Origin: Neobacillus sp. Marseille-Q6967
Lineage (GTDB): Bacteria; Bacillota; Bacilli; Bacillales; Cytobacillaceae
Direction: 5' to 3'
DNA length: 64,000 bases
Assembly (NCBI RefSeq): GCF_946151075.1
Contig: NZ_OX267715.1
Coordinates: 372,001 to 436,000 of the forward strand
Position numbers and translations under genes: made by a program. The number at the start of each line of letters is the position of its first letter. Positions within the stretch are counted from its first letter, which is position 1. The notes beneath the pieces were generated by a model, which was given only the letters and a program-made list of their open reading frames with translations, did not search any database and was not told the DNA's origin. This document shows positions 34,450-43,071 of this stretch, in pieces.

Positions 34450-35100
34450 ATGAAAGATCAAACAATAGAACAGACAGAACAATTTGTACGCAATGAAATG
34501 GGCGAAGATTCAACAGGACATGATTGGTTCCATGTAGACCGAGTCCGGAGGAATGCCTTACATATATATAAAGAAGAAAAGACAGGGGATCCGTTCATTA
34601 TAGAAATGGCGGCACTTCTCCATGATATACCAGATGAAAAATTAAATATAAATGCAGAAGCCGGTAAAGCGAAGTTGAACCGTTTTTTAGATACTATTCA
34701 TCTTACTGCAGATGAAAAAAGGCTTATTATCCAAATTATCGGATCCATTTCATATAAAGGCGGGCAAAAAACCGAGTTACAGTCGGTTGAGGCCAAGATT
34801 GTCCAAGATGCGGACAGGCTGGATGCACTAGGGGCAATTGGGATTGCAAGGGCCTTTGCTTACGGCGGGAAAAAAGGACAGCCGATTTATGATCCTTCCT
34901 TCCAAGTCAGAGAAGAAATGAGTTTAGAAGAATATCGGAAAGGCAAATCCAGCAGTGTTCACCATTTTTATGAAAAACTCTTAAAGTTAAAAGATTTGCT
35001 AAACACAAGTACGGCAAGAAAAATGGCGGCAAAGCGCCACCAAATGATGATGTTATTTTTAGAACAATTTTACCAGGAATGGGATGGAAAGAAATCATGA
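34450..35100 (+). CDS. ypgQ: YpgQ-like HD domain phosphohydrolase
   Basis: A 216-aa HD-superfamily metal-dependent phosphohydrolase. HDWFHVDRVRRNAL supplies the first His, LLHDIPDEKLN the HD pair, and VQDADRLDALGAIGIARAF the terminal Asp. This is the full H...HD...D set. B. subtilis YpgQ is reported as a (d)NTP pyrophosphatase-type enzyme; that activity is inferred by homology. The last codons overlap the ATG of the ABC-F gene (ATGA), so the two are coupled. Confidence 0.88.
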   Translation: MKDQTIEQTEQFVRNEMGEDSTGHDWFHVDRVRRNALHIYKEEKTGDPFIIEMAALLHDIPDEKLNINAEAGKAKLNRFLDTIHLTADEKRLIIQIIGSISYKGGQKTELQSVEAKIVQDADRLDALGAIGIARAFAYGGKKGQPIYDPSFQVREEMSLEEYRKGKSSSVHHFYEKLLKLKDLLNTSTARKMAAKRHQMMMLFLEQFYQEWDGKKS

Positions 35101-36986
35101 AAATGCTCACAGTAGAGAATGTCTCGAAAACGTACGGGGAGAAACAGCTTTTTAATGAGTTGTCATTTACGATTACTGAAAAAGAACGAGTCGGCTTAAT
35201 CGGCATTAATGGAACAGGAAAATCATCTTTATTGAAAATCATTGCCGGGATCGATGTTCCAGACAGCGGTAAAATCATTACAGGGAAAGATTATACCATC
35301 GCTTTTTTAGATCAGCAGCCAGATTTGGACCTTGATAAAACGGTTCTAGAGCAGGTTTATCACGGAGATGCCCCCATCCTTAGATTGATGAGAGATTATG
35401 AAAAAACATTGATCAAACTGAATGAAGCACCAGAAGAAACAAAAGTTCAAGAGGAACTTTTTCAATTACAAAAGCAAATGGATGCATTAAATGCTTGGGA
35501 TGCCAGTACCAATGCAAAATCGATTTTAATGAAATTGGGAATTGAGGATTTTACTAAGAGAATCGGTGAAATGTCCGGCGGGCAAAAAAAGCGGGTTGCT
35601 CTTGCTCAAGTATTAATTGCGGAACCAGATTTGCTTATTCTTGATGAGCCGACAAACCACCTCGATTTTGACTCTGTTAAATGGCTCGAAGACTATTTAA
35701 GCAGATACAAAGGCTCCATCTTGCTCGTTACTCATGACCGCTATTTCTTAGACCGTGTTGCCAATCGAATGTTCGAACTCGACGGGGGAAATATCTACAG
35801 CTATAAAGGGAATTATGCTGCGTTTTTGGAAGCAAAGGCCATTCGGGAGGAAAACGAAGCGGCAACCTTCGAAAAAAGAAAGAATCTATTCAGACGTGAG
35901 CTTGAATGGATGAGACGCGGTGCAAAGGCTAGGACAACAAAACAAAAGGCCAGGATTCAACGGTTTGAAGAGCTTGATGATAAGCTTGCCTCTGGAAAGC
36001 CGACTGGTGAAAAATTGGATATTGCATTGAATGGAAGCAGACTGGGTAAACAAGTGTTTGAACTTCAAGATGCATCGAAACGATATGAGAATAAAATCAT
36101 ACTTGATCACTTTAATCTGCTTGTTAAACCCGGCGACCGGATTGGTATCATCGGGAGAAATGGGACTGGAAAATCCACGCTTTTAAATATCCTTGCTAAA
36201 AAAATTCCCCTGGATGAAGGGGAGTTCATCATGGGGCAGACCGTTAAAATCGCTTATTATACACAGGAAAGCGAAGACATGGATGAAAATATGCGGATGA
36301 TTGAATATATTAAGGAAACTGCACAGGTGGTTGAAACTTCTGATGGTAAAACTATTTCAGCAGCACAAATGCTTGAGCGCTTCCTCTTTCCGCCGTTTAC
36401 CCATGGAACCCCCATTCGCAAACTGTCTGGCGGTGAGAAACGCCGATTATACCTGTTGAAACTGTTAATGACCGCACCAAATGTCCTGTTGCTGGATGAG
36501 CCTACAAATGACCTTGATACGCAGACTCTCACCGTATTGGAGGACTATTTAGAAGAATTCCCCGGTGTTGTGATTACGGTTTCCCATGACCGCTATTTTT
36601 TAGATAAAGTTGCGGAGCAGCTTTTAGTGTTAAAAGGGGATGGGATAATTGATTCTTTCTATGGGAACTATACTGAGCATTTGGAAAAAGAGTCTGCATT
36701 AGAAGCAGATAAAATAGTAAAGAGACAAACCCCAGCTGAAAAAGCTCCGGAAAAGGAAAAAAAGAAAAGAATGACCTTTAAGGAGAAGAAAGAATGGGAA
36801 GAAATTGACGATGTCATTGCCAACACGGAAGCCCGTATTGAAGAAATTGCTTCCGAGCTAGCAAATACAGGAAGCGATTTCACCAAGGCACAGGATTTGA
36901 TGAAGCAGGAAACGGAGTTAAACGAAAAACTAGAATACTTAATAGAGCGGTGGACATACCTTGCCGAGCTTGCAGAAAATGAGTAA
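35097..36986 (+). CDS. yfmR: ABC-F family ATPase, YfmR/Uup-like
   Basis: A 629-aa soluble translation factor with two ABC domains and no membrane part. Walker A GINGTGKSS and GRNGTGKST; signatures SGGQKKRVALAQ and SGGEKRRLYLLK; Walker B LLILDEPTNHLD and LLLDEPTNDLD. A charged linker lies between the domains, and the C-terminal coiled coil (about residues 560-629) typifies Uup/YfmR. YfmR helps ribosomes through difficult sequences alongside EF-P (literature). Overlap with ypgQ favours ATG 35097; ATG 35103 is two codons later and better spaced from GGAAAG. Confidence 0.92.
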   Translation: MKMLTVENVSKTYGEKQLFNELSFTITEKERVGLIGINGTGKSSLLKIIAGIDVPDSGKIITGKDYTIAFLDQQPDLDLDKTVLEQVYHGDAPILRLMRDYEKTLIKLNEAPEETKVQEELFQLQKQMDALNAWDASTNAKSILMKLGIEDFTKRIGEMSGGQKKRVALAQVLIAEPDLLILDEPTNHLDFDSVKWLEDYLSRYKGSILLVTHDRYFLDRVANRMFELDGGNIYSYKGNYAAFLEAKAIREENEAATFEKRKNLFRRELEWMRRGAKARTTKQKARIQRFEELDDKLASGKPTGEKLDIALNGSRLGKQVFELQDASKRYENKIILDHFNLLVKPGDRIGIIGRNGTGKSTLLNILAKKIPLDEGEFIMGQTVKIAYYTQESEDMDENMRMIEYIKETAQVVETSDGKTISAAQMLERFLFPPFTHGTPIRKLSGGEKRRLYLLKLLMTAPNVLLLDEPTNDLDTQTLTVLEDYLEEFPGVVITVSHDRYFLDKVAEQLLVLKGDGIIDSFYGNYTEHLEKESALEADKIVKRQTPAEKAPEKEKKKRMTFKEKKEWEEIDDVIANTEARIEEIASELANTGSDFTKAQDLMKQETELNEKLEYLIERWTYLAELAENE

Positions 36987-37018
36987 GAGTGCGCCATTTA
37001 TGGTGTGCTCTTTTTTAA
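36985..37018 (+). terminator. Terminator after ABC-F gene
   Basis: GAGTGCGCC / GGTGTGCTC stem with G-U pairs, then TTTTTT. Confidence 0.75.
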
Positions 37019-37104
37019 TATAGCTGTACAAGGCAACTTCGATGAATGAACTATTCCCAATATGTTAAACTTGTATAAAGAAAACATAAGAATTAGGTGA
37101 TAGT

Positions 37105-38241
37105 GTGAGAATAAAGGGAATCGAACCAACCCCGAGCCCAAATACGATGAAAATTATCTTAGATCAAGAACTGCCAATGGGGAAAAGCCACAACTATAAA
37201 AAAGATACTGCTGCAAATGCTCCAGCCATTATACAAGCAATTTTACAAATAGAAGGAATTAAAGGTGTTTACCATGTCGCAGATTTTCTGGCTGTAGAGC
37301 GAAATGCTAAATATGACTGGAAAGATCTATTACCACAGGTACGGCAAGCGTTTGGTGAGAAAACCGAAGTTAAAACTGAAACAGGAACAGTCCTTAACGA
37401 ACATTTCGGCGAAGTTAAAGTTGAAGTGCAAATGTTTAAAGATATTCCACTTCAAGTGAAATTGACAGATGGAACAACAGAAAGAAGATTTGGGATGCCG
37501 GATTACTTTCTAAAGGCAAGAGAAAAAGCCCAGCTGCCTGATGAGAATTATATTTTACTTAGAAAATGGAAGGACCAAGGTGTTCGTTATGGTGATTTTG
37601 ACCAGATAGGACAGGAAGTAGTGGAAGAATTGATTGCTGCCTATCCACAGAATCGACTTGAGGCCCTAGTAACAAAAGCACAGTCAAAGGAAGTTTCAGA
37701 AAAACAAAAGCCAACCCTTTTTCGTAAAAAAGTGCCATTAAAAGACCTTGAGAACCCGGATTGGCAGGTTCGCTATCAGCTTCTGGAACAGATGGATGAT
37801 CCAGAACTAGAAGATTTACCAGTGTTAGAAAAAGCTTTGACAGACGAAAAGCCATCTATCCGGAGACTTGCAACAGTTTACTTAGGAATGATAAAGGATC
37901 AAGCTGTTTTGCCTCTTTTATATAAAGCGTTAAAGGACAAAAGCGTTACAGTGCGCAGGACAGCAGGGGATTGTTTATCAGATCTTGGTTTTCCGGAGGC
38001 ATCAGAGGAAATGACAAAAGCATTAAAAGACCCAAGTAAACTAGTGCGTTGGCGGGCTGCCATGTTCCTGTATGAAGAGGGAGATGAAAAGGCATTACCC
38101 GCTTTAAGAGCTGCGGAAAATGACCCGGAATTTGAAGTCAGCATGCAAATCAAGATGGCGATAGAAAGAATTGAAGGCGGCGAAGAGGCAAAAGGTTCAG
38201 TCTGGAAGCAGATGACCGAAGCAAGGAAAACAGATAACTAA
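37105..38241 (+). CDS. ypgR: YpgR, conserved virulence factor C-like HEAT-repeat protein
   Basis: A 378-aa protein with an N-terminal NifU/Nfu-type scaffold domain (about 1-90: IEPTPSPNTMKIILDQEL, IKGVYHVADFLAVERNA) and C-terminal HEAT-like repeats (about 215-360). The repeats include NPDWQVRYQLLEQM, DEKPSIRRLATVYLG, DKSVTVRRTAGDCLSD and DPSKLVRWRAAMFLYE. The Nfu-like part lacks the CxxC of true Fe-S scaffolds. The S. aureus homologue CvfC affects virulence; the molecular role is unknown. GTG start at 37105 after AGGTGA. Confidence 0.88.
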   Translation: MRIKGIEPTPSPNTMKIILDQELPMGKSHNYKKDTAANAPAIIQAILQIEGIKGVYHVADFLAVERNAKYDWKDLLPQVRQAFGEKTEVKTETGTVLNEHFGEVKVEVQMFKDIPLQVKLTDGTTERRFGMPDYFLKAREKAQLPDENYILLRKWKDQGVRYGDFDQIGQEVVEELIAAYPQNRLEALVTKAQSKEVSEKQKPTLFRKKVPLKDLENPDWQVRYQLLEQMDDPELEDLPVLEKALTDEKPSIRRLATVYLGMIKDQAVLPLLYKALKDKSVTVRRTAGDCLSDLGFPEASEEMTKALKDPSKLVRWRAAMFLYEEGDEKALPALRAAENDPEFEVSMQIKMAIERIEGGEEAKGSVWKQMTEARKTDN

Positions 38242-38320
38242 TTTGCGAATGCATTTATTGCAATCAGGAAAATATTTATAGTATGCTTTAAATGCAAACA
38301 TAGAAACGGAGGGTTTAATT

Positions 38321-38755
38321 ATGTCAATGGCATATGAAGAATATATGAGACAAATGGTTTTACCGATGCGTGAAGAATTAACAAGAGTAGGGTTTGAAGA
38401 ACTAACAACTCCTGAAGCTGTTGAAAGCTTTATGGAAAACGTCAGCGGCACCACATTAGTTGTCGTTAACTCAGTATGCGGCTGTGCTGCAGGTTTAGCG
38501 CGTCCTGCTGCAACACAGGCTGTCTTATCTAGTGAAAAGAAACCAGATCATTTAGTGACTGTTTTTGCCGGACAGGATAAAGAAGCAACAGCAAAAATGC
38601 GTGAGTTCTTTGAAGGTATTGAGCCTTCCTCACCTTCAATGGCATTGTTAAAGGATAAAAAAGTCGTTCATTTTATTCCGCGCCATGATATTGAAGGAAT
38701 GCCAATGGAAACAATAATGAATAACTTAAAGGCTGCGTTTGAAGCCAACTGTTAA
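38321..38755 (+). CDS. yphP: Bacilliredoxin (YphP/BrxA family)
   Basis: A 144-aa thioredoxin-fold protein that removes bacillithiol from S-bacillithiolated proteins. The NSVCGCAAGLARPA segment holds the family's CGC active site in place of the thioredoxin CxxC. The ending FIPRHDIEGM ... LKAAFEANC and the length match YphP. RBS GGAGGG sits before ATG 38321. The presence of a BrxA/B-type protein implies a bacillithiol-using Firmicute. Confidence 0.93.
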   Translation: MSMAYEEYMRQMVLPMREELTRVGFEELTTPEAVESFMENVSGTTLVVVNSVCGCAAGLARPAATQAVLSSEKKPDHLVTVFAGQDKEATAKMREFFEGIEPSSPSMALLKDKKVVHFIPRHDIEGMPMETIMNNLKAAFEANC

Positions 38756-38784
38756 AAAGGATGTCTCATGACATCCTTTTTTTA
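38755..38784 (+). terminator. Terminator after bacilliredoxin gene
   Basis: AAAAGGATGTC / GACATCCTTTT around TCAT, then TTT. The ORF start at 38761 falls inside this stem and is not used. Confidence 0.9.
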
Positions 38785-38796
38785 GAGGTGACACTT

Positions 38797-39570
38797 ATGT
38801 TTATAACAACAGCAGGTCGAACGAATGAAGAGATGATTAACAGAGCAAAAGAAATAGCTCAACGATTAAATGACGATTATATCCCAAGAAGAAAAAAATC
38901 AATTCCTCTGCTGCAAAAGGAATATAGTCAAGACTGTATCGTAGTTGGGAAAGAACGGCTTGAATGGTTTCAAATGGGTGCTGTACAGCCATTTTTCTTT
39001 CATCCTAATTCTGCGATGTTTCGAATTAGGCGACTTTTAAAGGGGGATCATGATCCATTTGCCGACGTAGCTAAATTAAGTAGAGGAATGAGTTTTTTGG
39101 ATTGCACGTTAGGATTAGCCTCTGATTCCATTGTTGCAAGCTTTTTAACGGGCAATGAAGGGATTGTTACAGGTATCGAGGGACAAAAGTATTTAGCTTA
39201 TATGGTAGGCGAAGGTTTGCAGTCATGGGATTCTGGCCTTACAGTGATGAATGATGCCATGAAGAGAATCCAAGTCATTCACAATTATTCACTTGACTAC
39301 TTACGGACTCTTCAAAGTAATTCCTTTGACTGTGTTTATTTTGATCCCATGTTTGAGGAATCCATATTAGAATCCGATGGAATCAAAACATTGGGTTCAT
39401 TGGCTTTATATCATGACCTGAATGAAGAAATGATATCGGAAGCGTTACGAGTTGCAAAACAAAGGGTTATAATGAAAGATCATTATAAGAGCCATCGGTT
39501 TGATAAATATGGATTTCATATCTACAAAAGAAAAACGGCCAAATTTCATTTTGGGGTTCTCGAAAAATAG
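38797..39570 (+). CDS. ypiP: YpiP-like class I SAM-dependent methyltransferase
   Basis: A 257-aa Rossmann methyltransferase. SFLDCTLGLASDSIVASF is the SAM-binding motif I, VTGIEGQKYLAYMV gives the acidic residue of motif II, and FDCVYFDPMFEES replaces DPPY. DPMF is also found in the rRNA guanine methyltransferase RsmJ, so a nucleic-acid target is possible but unproven. ATG 38797 follows GAGGTGAC; the earlier ATG lies within a terminator. Confidence 0.82.
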   Translation: MFITTAGRTNEEMINRAKEIAQRLNDDYIPRRKKSIPLLQKEYSQDCIVVGKERLEWFQMGAVQPFFFHPNSAMFRIRRLLKGDHDPFADVAKLSRGMSFLDCTLGLASDSIVASFLTGNEGIVTGIEGQKYLAYMVGEGLQSWDSGLTVMNDAMKRIQVIHNYSLDYLRTLQSNSFDCVYFDPMFEESILESDGIKTLGSLALYHDLNEEMISEALRVAKQRVIMKDHYKSHRFDKYGFHIYKRKTAKFHFGVLEK

Positions 39571-39674
39571 GTAAACTATCATTCTGTTATTTTCCGCCCA
39601 AAAGAAGTATAATTGTGTTAAGAATCAAAAAAATGGAAATACAGCGATGTTTACAATGATAAAGGGGAATCTAG

Positions 39675-40256
39675 ATGAACAATTGGATACGTAAATCGTT
39701 TGTTGTACTCGTGTCAATCTTAACCTTTGGCCTTGTTACACCCACACATTTAATAAATAATGTCAACGCAGAGAAACCTAATAATCGAGATATATTTGAG
39801 ACCATCCCCTTTACGAATCCAGAGGAGAATCTCGAGGAAGCAATATTTAGCAAGGATGAATTTCTTGAAGAACTTATTCATCAAGCAGAGCTGCAGTCTT
39901 ATCAAAAGTTTGGCACGAGGATAAAGCCAGTTATAGAAAATGAATTTCGCGATGTAATTATGCCTAATATTGAAAGAGCGTTACAGGATATGGCGAATCA
40001 GTTTCCGGATGAAGATTTGGTTAATTTGGTAATGACGGAGTCACCAGGCAAAGGACAGTCTGAAAAAATCTTTCATATAAAGAACAATGTGACGAATAAG
40101 GATGTACTAAGATTCCATGTCCGTAGAGATAATCCGCCACAGGATGGATACTGGTTTAATTTTCATTATCATACGTACCATGACGGATTCCAAAGCCATA
40201 ACGAGCTTGGTGCTATCTATTGGGATAAAAATACCCCGCCTAAATGGATGAGTTGA
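39675..40256 (+). CDS. ypjP: YpjP-like secreted or membrane-anchored protein
   Basis: A 193-aa protein with an N-terminal signal/anchor (KSFVVLVSILTFGLVTPTHL) followed by a soluble domain ending with FNFHYHTYHDGFQSHNELG and WDKNTPPKWMS, the conserved end of YpjP. The His-rich stretch could bind metal. Function unknown in B. subtilis. AAAGGGGAA precedes the ATG. It is the last backbone gene before the Ter module. Confidence 0.8.
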   Translation: MNNWIRKSFVVLVSILTFGLVTPTHLINNVNAEKPNNRDIFETIPFTNPEENLEEAIFSKDEFLEELIHQAELQSYQKFGTRIKPVIENEFRDVIMPNIERALQDMANQFPDEDLVNLVMTESPGKGQSEKIFHIKNNVTNKDVLRFHVRRDNPPQDGYWFNFHYHTYHDGFQSHNELGAIYWDKNTPPKWMS

Positions 40257-40302
40257 GGGTTTGCATTTGCGAAAGGTAATAAAAAAATTTTATTATAATA
40301 AA

Positions 40303-40328
40303 TGAAACCTTTTTAAGAGAAACTCGTA
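40303..40328 (+). promoter_or_regulatory. Sigma-W-type promoter of Ter unit one
   Basis: TGAAAC (40303-40308), 16-bp spacer, CGTA (40325-40328) is a perfect match to the sigma-W consensus, 35 bp before the TerD start codon. The B. subtilis yceCDEFGH operon is also under envelope-stress ECF sigma control. Confidence 0.85.
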
Positions 40329-40362
40329 AATAGACTATTACCTAAAATGGAGGAATGAGAAA

Positions 40363-40944
40363 ATGGCAGTAAGTTTATCTAAAGGTCAAAAAGTGGATTT
40401 AACAAAAAACAATCCGGGATTAACAAAAGTGGTTGTTGGATTAGGATGGGATACAAATAAATATGATGGCGGAAATGATTTTGATCTAGACTCATCTGTA
40501 TTTTTACTAGGAGAAAATGGAAAAGTTACAACTGAAACAGATTTTGTCTTCTATAATAACCCACAGGGTGCTAATGGCGCAGTAGTACATAATGGTGATA
40601 ACCGTACGGGTGCAGGAGATGGCGATGACGAGCAAGTCAATGTCGATCTTACAGCTGTCCCTGCAAACGTTCAACGTATTGCTTTTACGATTACCATTCA
40701 TGATGCAGCAGCTAGAAATCAAAATTTCGGCCAAGTATCAAATGCCTATGCTCGTATTTTTAGCGAAGCAACAGGTGAGGAATTAATCCGCTACGATTTA
40801 GGAGAAGATTTCTCAATTGAAACAGCTATCGTTGTCGGCGAATTATACCGTCACAATGGTGAGTGGAAGTTCAGTGCAATCGGAAGCGGATATCAAGGCG
40901 GCTTAGCAGCGCTAGCAACAGATTTCGGCTTACAGGTTGGATAA
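40363..40944 (+). CDS. terD: TerD family protein (first copy)
   Basis: A 193-aa calcium-binding stress protein of the TerD/TerZ/CAPB family. [18 protein letters not shown] starts the fold, and [35 protein letters not shown] and NAYARIF carry the paired acidic calcium sites. Cytosolic, no signal. It is the first gene behind the sigma-W promoter. A terminator-like hairpin separates it from terC, so it may be made in excess of downstream genes. Confidence 0.93.
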   Translation: MAVSLSKGQKVDLTKNNPGLTKVVVGLGWDTNKYDGGNDFDLDSSVFLLGENGKVTTETDFVFYNNPQGANGAVVHNGDNRTGAGDGDDEQVNVDLTAVPANVQRIAFTITIHDAAARNQNFGQVSNAYARIFSEATGEELIRYDLGEDFSIETAIVVGELYRHNGEWKFSAIGSGYQGGLAALATDFGLQVG

Positions 40945-40964
40945 TACAAACAGTAAAGAAACGT

Positions 40965-40992
40965 GAGACCCAGCACTCGCTGGGTCTTTTTA
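40965..40992 (+). terminator. Terminator/attenuator between terD and terC
   Basis: AGACCCAGC / GCTGGGTCT around ACTC, then TTTT. No promoter is obvious before terC, so partial read-through is likely. Confidence 0.8.
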
Positions 40993-41029
40993 AGAACAAA
41001 ATGCATAACATCCGGGAGGAATTTTTTTT

Positions 41030-41803
41030 ATGGCAATTTTGCAAGGAATTATAGATACGTATGCTCAGTTTTTTAACTGGGAGATGTGGGGAGAGGTATT
41101 AACAGATCCTGTTTCATGGGGACTTATTGGTACTCTTGTTATTCTTGAAGGTTTATTATCAGCAGATAACGCTCTTGTATTAGCGGTTATGGTTAAACAC
41201 CTGCCGCCGGAACAGCGTAAAAAAGCTCTTTTCTATGGACTATTAGGTGCTTATATTTTCCGTTTTATTGCGATTGGTGTAGGGGTATTCTTAATTAAGC
41301 TTTGGTGGGTTAAGATTTTAGGTGCGGGCTATCTTGCCTGGTTATCAATCAAGTATTTCATGGACAAACGAAAAGAAGGGCAGAATGAAGAAGACGAAGA
41401 AGCACATGGAATCAACAAAAGCGGACTGCTTATCCGGTTATTTGGTAACTTCTGGGGAACTGTTGCAGCAGTTGAATTAATGGATATTGCATTCTCAGTT
41501 GATAGTGTATTAGCTGCCTTTGGTATCAGTGAAGAAGTATGGGTTCTTTTACTTGGCGGTATGCTTGGTGTCCTTATGATGCGGGGAGTTGCCGGGGTAT
41601 TCTTAAAATTAATTGACCAGGTGCCAGAGCTTGAAACATCCGCATATGTTTTAATCCTATTAATCGCAGCAAAAATGCTGGTCGCTGTTTTCGGTGTACA
41701 TGTACCGCACGCAGCCTTCTTTATTATTATTTTACTTACATTCGGTGCCACTTTTATTATCCACTTTAGAAATAAGAAAAAAGAAGTTGGCAAGGAATCA
41801 TAA
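41030..41803 (+). CDS. terC: TerC family integral membrane protein
   Basis: A 257-aa membrane protein with about seven hydrophobic helices. The family signature ILEGLLSADNALVLAVMVKHLP and the second half-motif ELMDIAFSVDSVLAAFGI each contain the paired acidic residues that form the metal-ion path. Members such as B. subtilis YceF and MeeF/MeeY affect manganese export to exported metalloproteins (literature). No yybP-ykoY riboswitch precedes it. GGGAGGAA is the RBS. Confidence 0.93.
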   Translation: MAILQGIIDTYAQFFNWEMWGEVLTDPVSWGLIGTLVILEGLLSADNALVLAVMVKHLPPEQRKKALFYGLLGAYIFRFIAIGVGVFLIKLWWVKILGAGYLAWLSIKYFMDKRKEGQNEEDEEAHGINKSGLLIRLFGNFWGTVAAVELMDIAFSVDSVLAAFGISEEVWVLLLGGMLGVLMMRGVAGVFLKLIDQVPELETSAYVLILLIAAKMLVAVFGVHVPHAAFFIIILLTFGATFIIHFRNKKKEVGKES

Positions 41804-41813
41804 CAATGGACAT

Positions 41814-41857
41814 AAAATGGGGAGCAGACGAATAGTCAGTCCCCATTCTTTTTTAAT
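41814..41857 (+). terminator. Terminator/attenuator after terC
   Basis: AATGGGGA / TCCCCATT with a 16-base loop, followed by CTTTTTT. It lies between terC and the biosynthetic genes of the same apparent unit. Confidence 0.75.
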
Positions 41858-41874
41858 TAAAAGGAGAAAAATGA

Positions 41875-43071
41875 ATGAGATTTTTTACTTATTTTTATGA
41901 AAATGAGCTTGAACAATTGTTCTATCAAAAACCGAGTAATTTTAATAAGTATTCAGAGCGGGAGCTCTTAGCCTATGGACTCGGTGCCACTTTATATATG
42001 CCTGCAACGCGTCCAAACATACACCAAGATATCCTTTCGAAAAAACATGAGGGATTAACCTCGATGGTAATTGATCTTGAGGATGCCGTGGGAGATAATG
42101 AGCTCGGAAAAGCCGAGGGGTGCTTAATTGAAGAATTGCTCAAGTTATATGGTGAGTTTAGTAAAAAATATTTAACTATGGATGACTTACCGTTAATGTT
42201 TATCCGTATCCGTTCTTTAGAACAAATGCACCGAATAAAGGAACAATTAGGGGAGGCAATTCACCTGTTAACAGGGGTAGTGCTTCCGAAATTCAATGCT
42301 GAGTCAGGTAAGGCATTTTTAGATGAAGTAGTAAAAATACATAAGGAACATCATCCGTTTTATGCAATGCCTATACTTGAGTCTAATAGCGTTATTCACA
42401 AAGAAACTAGAATGGCTGAACTGATGGGGATTAAACAACTGCTCGATCAATATAAGGATAATATTTTAAATGTCCGGGTTGGGGCGACCGATTTTTCGGG
42501 TTTATACGGGATTCGGAGAAGTGTAGATACGACTGTATACGATATTGCTGTTTTACGAGATTGTATCGCAGATATTATTAATGTTTTCCAGAGATCAGAA
42601 AGCCCTTATGTTATTTCAGGACCAGTGTGGGAATATTTCTCTTCCAAACCAAGAATGTTAAAGCCGCAGCTTAGACAGACACCATTTCGTGAAAGATATG
42701 GAGATGAAGGCCTAAAATGGAGATCTGAATTAATTGATCAGCATTTGGATGGATTGATTCGAGAAGTCCTCATGGATATAGCCAATGGGTTGACAGGGAA
42801 GACTGTCATTCACCCCACTCATATTAAAACGGTTCAGGCACTTAATGTGGTTTCTTACGAAGAATACATGGATGCCTGCGCCATTATTGAAGCGGCGAAC
42901 GGTGATATTGGTGTACAAAAAAGTAATTTTTCTAATAAGATGAATGAAATTAAGCCACATTTTTATTGGGCAAAGAAAATTTTATTAAAATCACAGCTTT
43001 ACGGGGTGCTGCATGAACAATTCACAAACATCGACCTTATTAAAAAGGACATTTACGCATACCATTCTTAA
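41875..43071 (+). CDS. HpcH/HpaI aldolase / citrate-lyase-beta-like C-C bond lyase of the Ter module
   Basis: A 398-aa TIM-barrel lyase. ATLYMPATRPNI, SMVIDLEDAVGDNE (metal-binding Glu/Asp), LMFIRIRS (substrate-carboxylate Arg), VVLPKF and ILNVRVGATDFSGLYG match the citrate lyase beta/malyl-CoA lyase superfamily, here of the type tied to Ter operons. It probably makes or cleaves a C-C bond in a small metabolite. RBS AAAAGGAG. Its 3' end overlaps the PRTase gene by 59 bp, indicating strict co-translation. Confidence 0.85.
   Translation: MRFFTYFYENELEQLFYQKPSNFNKYSERELLAYGLGATLYMPATRPNIHQDILSKKHEGLTSMVIDLEDAVGDNELGKAEGCLIEELLKLYGEFSKKYLTMDDLPLMFIRIRSLEQMHRIKEQLGEAIHLLTGVVLPKFNAESGKAFLDEVVKIHKEHHPFYAMPILESNSVIHKETRMAELMGIKQLLDQYKDNILNVRVGATDFSGLYGIRRSVDTTVYDIAVLRDCIADIINVFQRSESPYVISGPVWEYFSSKPRMLKPQLRQTPFRERYGDEGLKWRSELIDQHLDGLIREVLMDIANGLTGKTVIHPTHIKTVQALNVVSYEEYMDACAIIEAANGDIGVQKSNFSNKMNEIKPHFYWAKKILLKSQLYGVLHEQFTNIDLIKKDIYAYHS

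Noticed and set aside
38761..38796. Upstream start for the YpiP methyltransferase
   Set aside because: This segment is the stem-loop terminator of the bacilliredoxin gene; ATG 38797 has the RBS.
40993..41029. yybP-ykoY manganese riboswitch before terC
   Set aside because: The gap after the terD terminator is under 40 bases and shows none of the conserved riboswitch segments.
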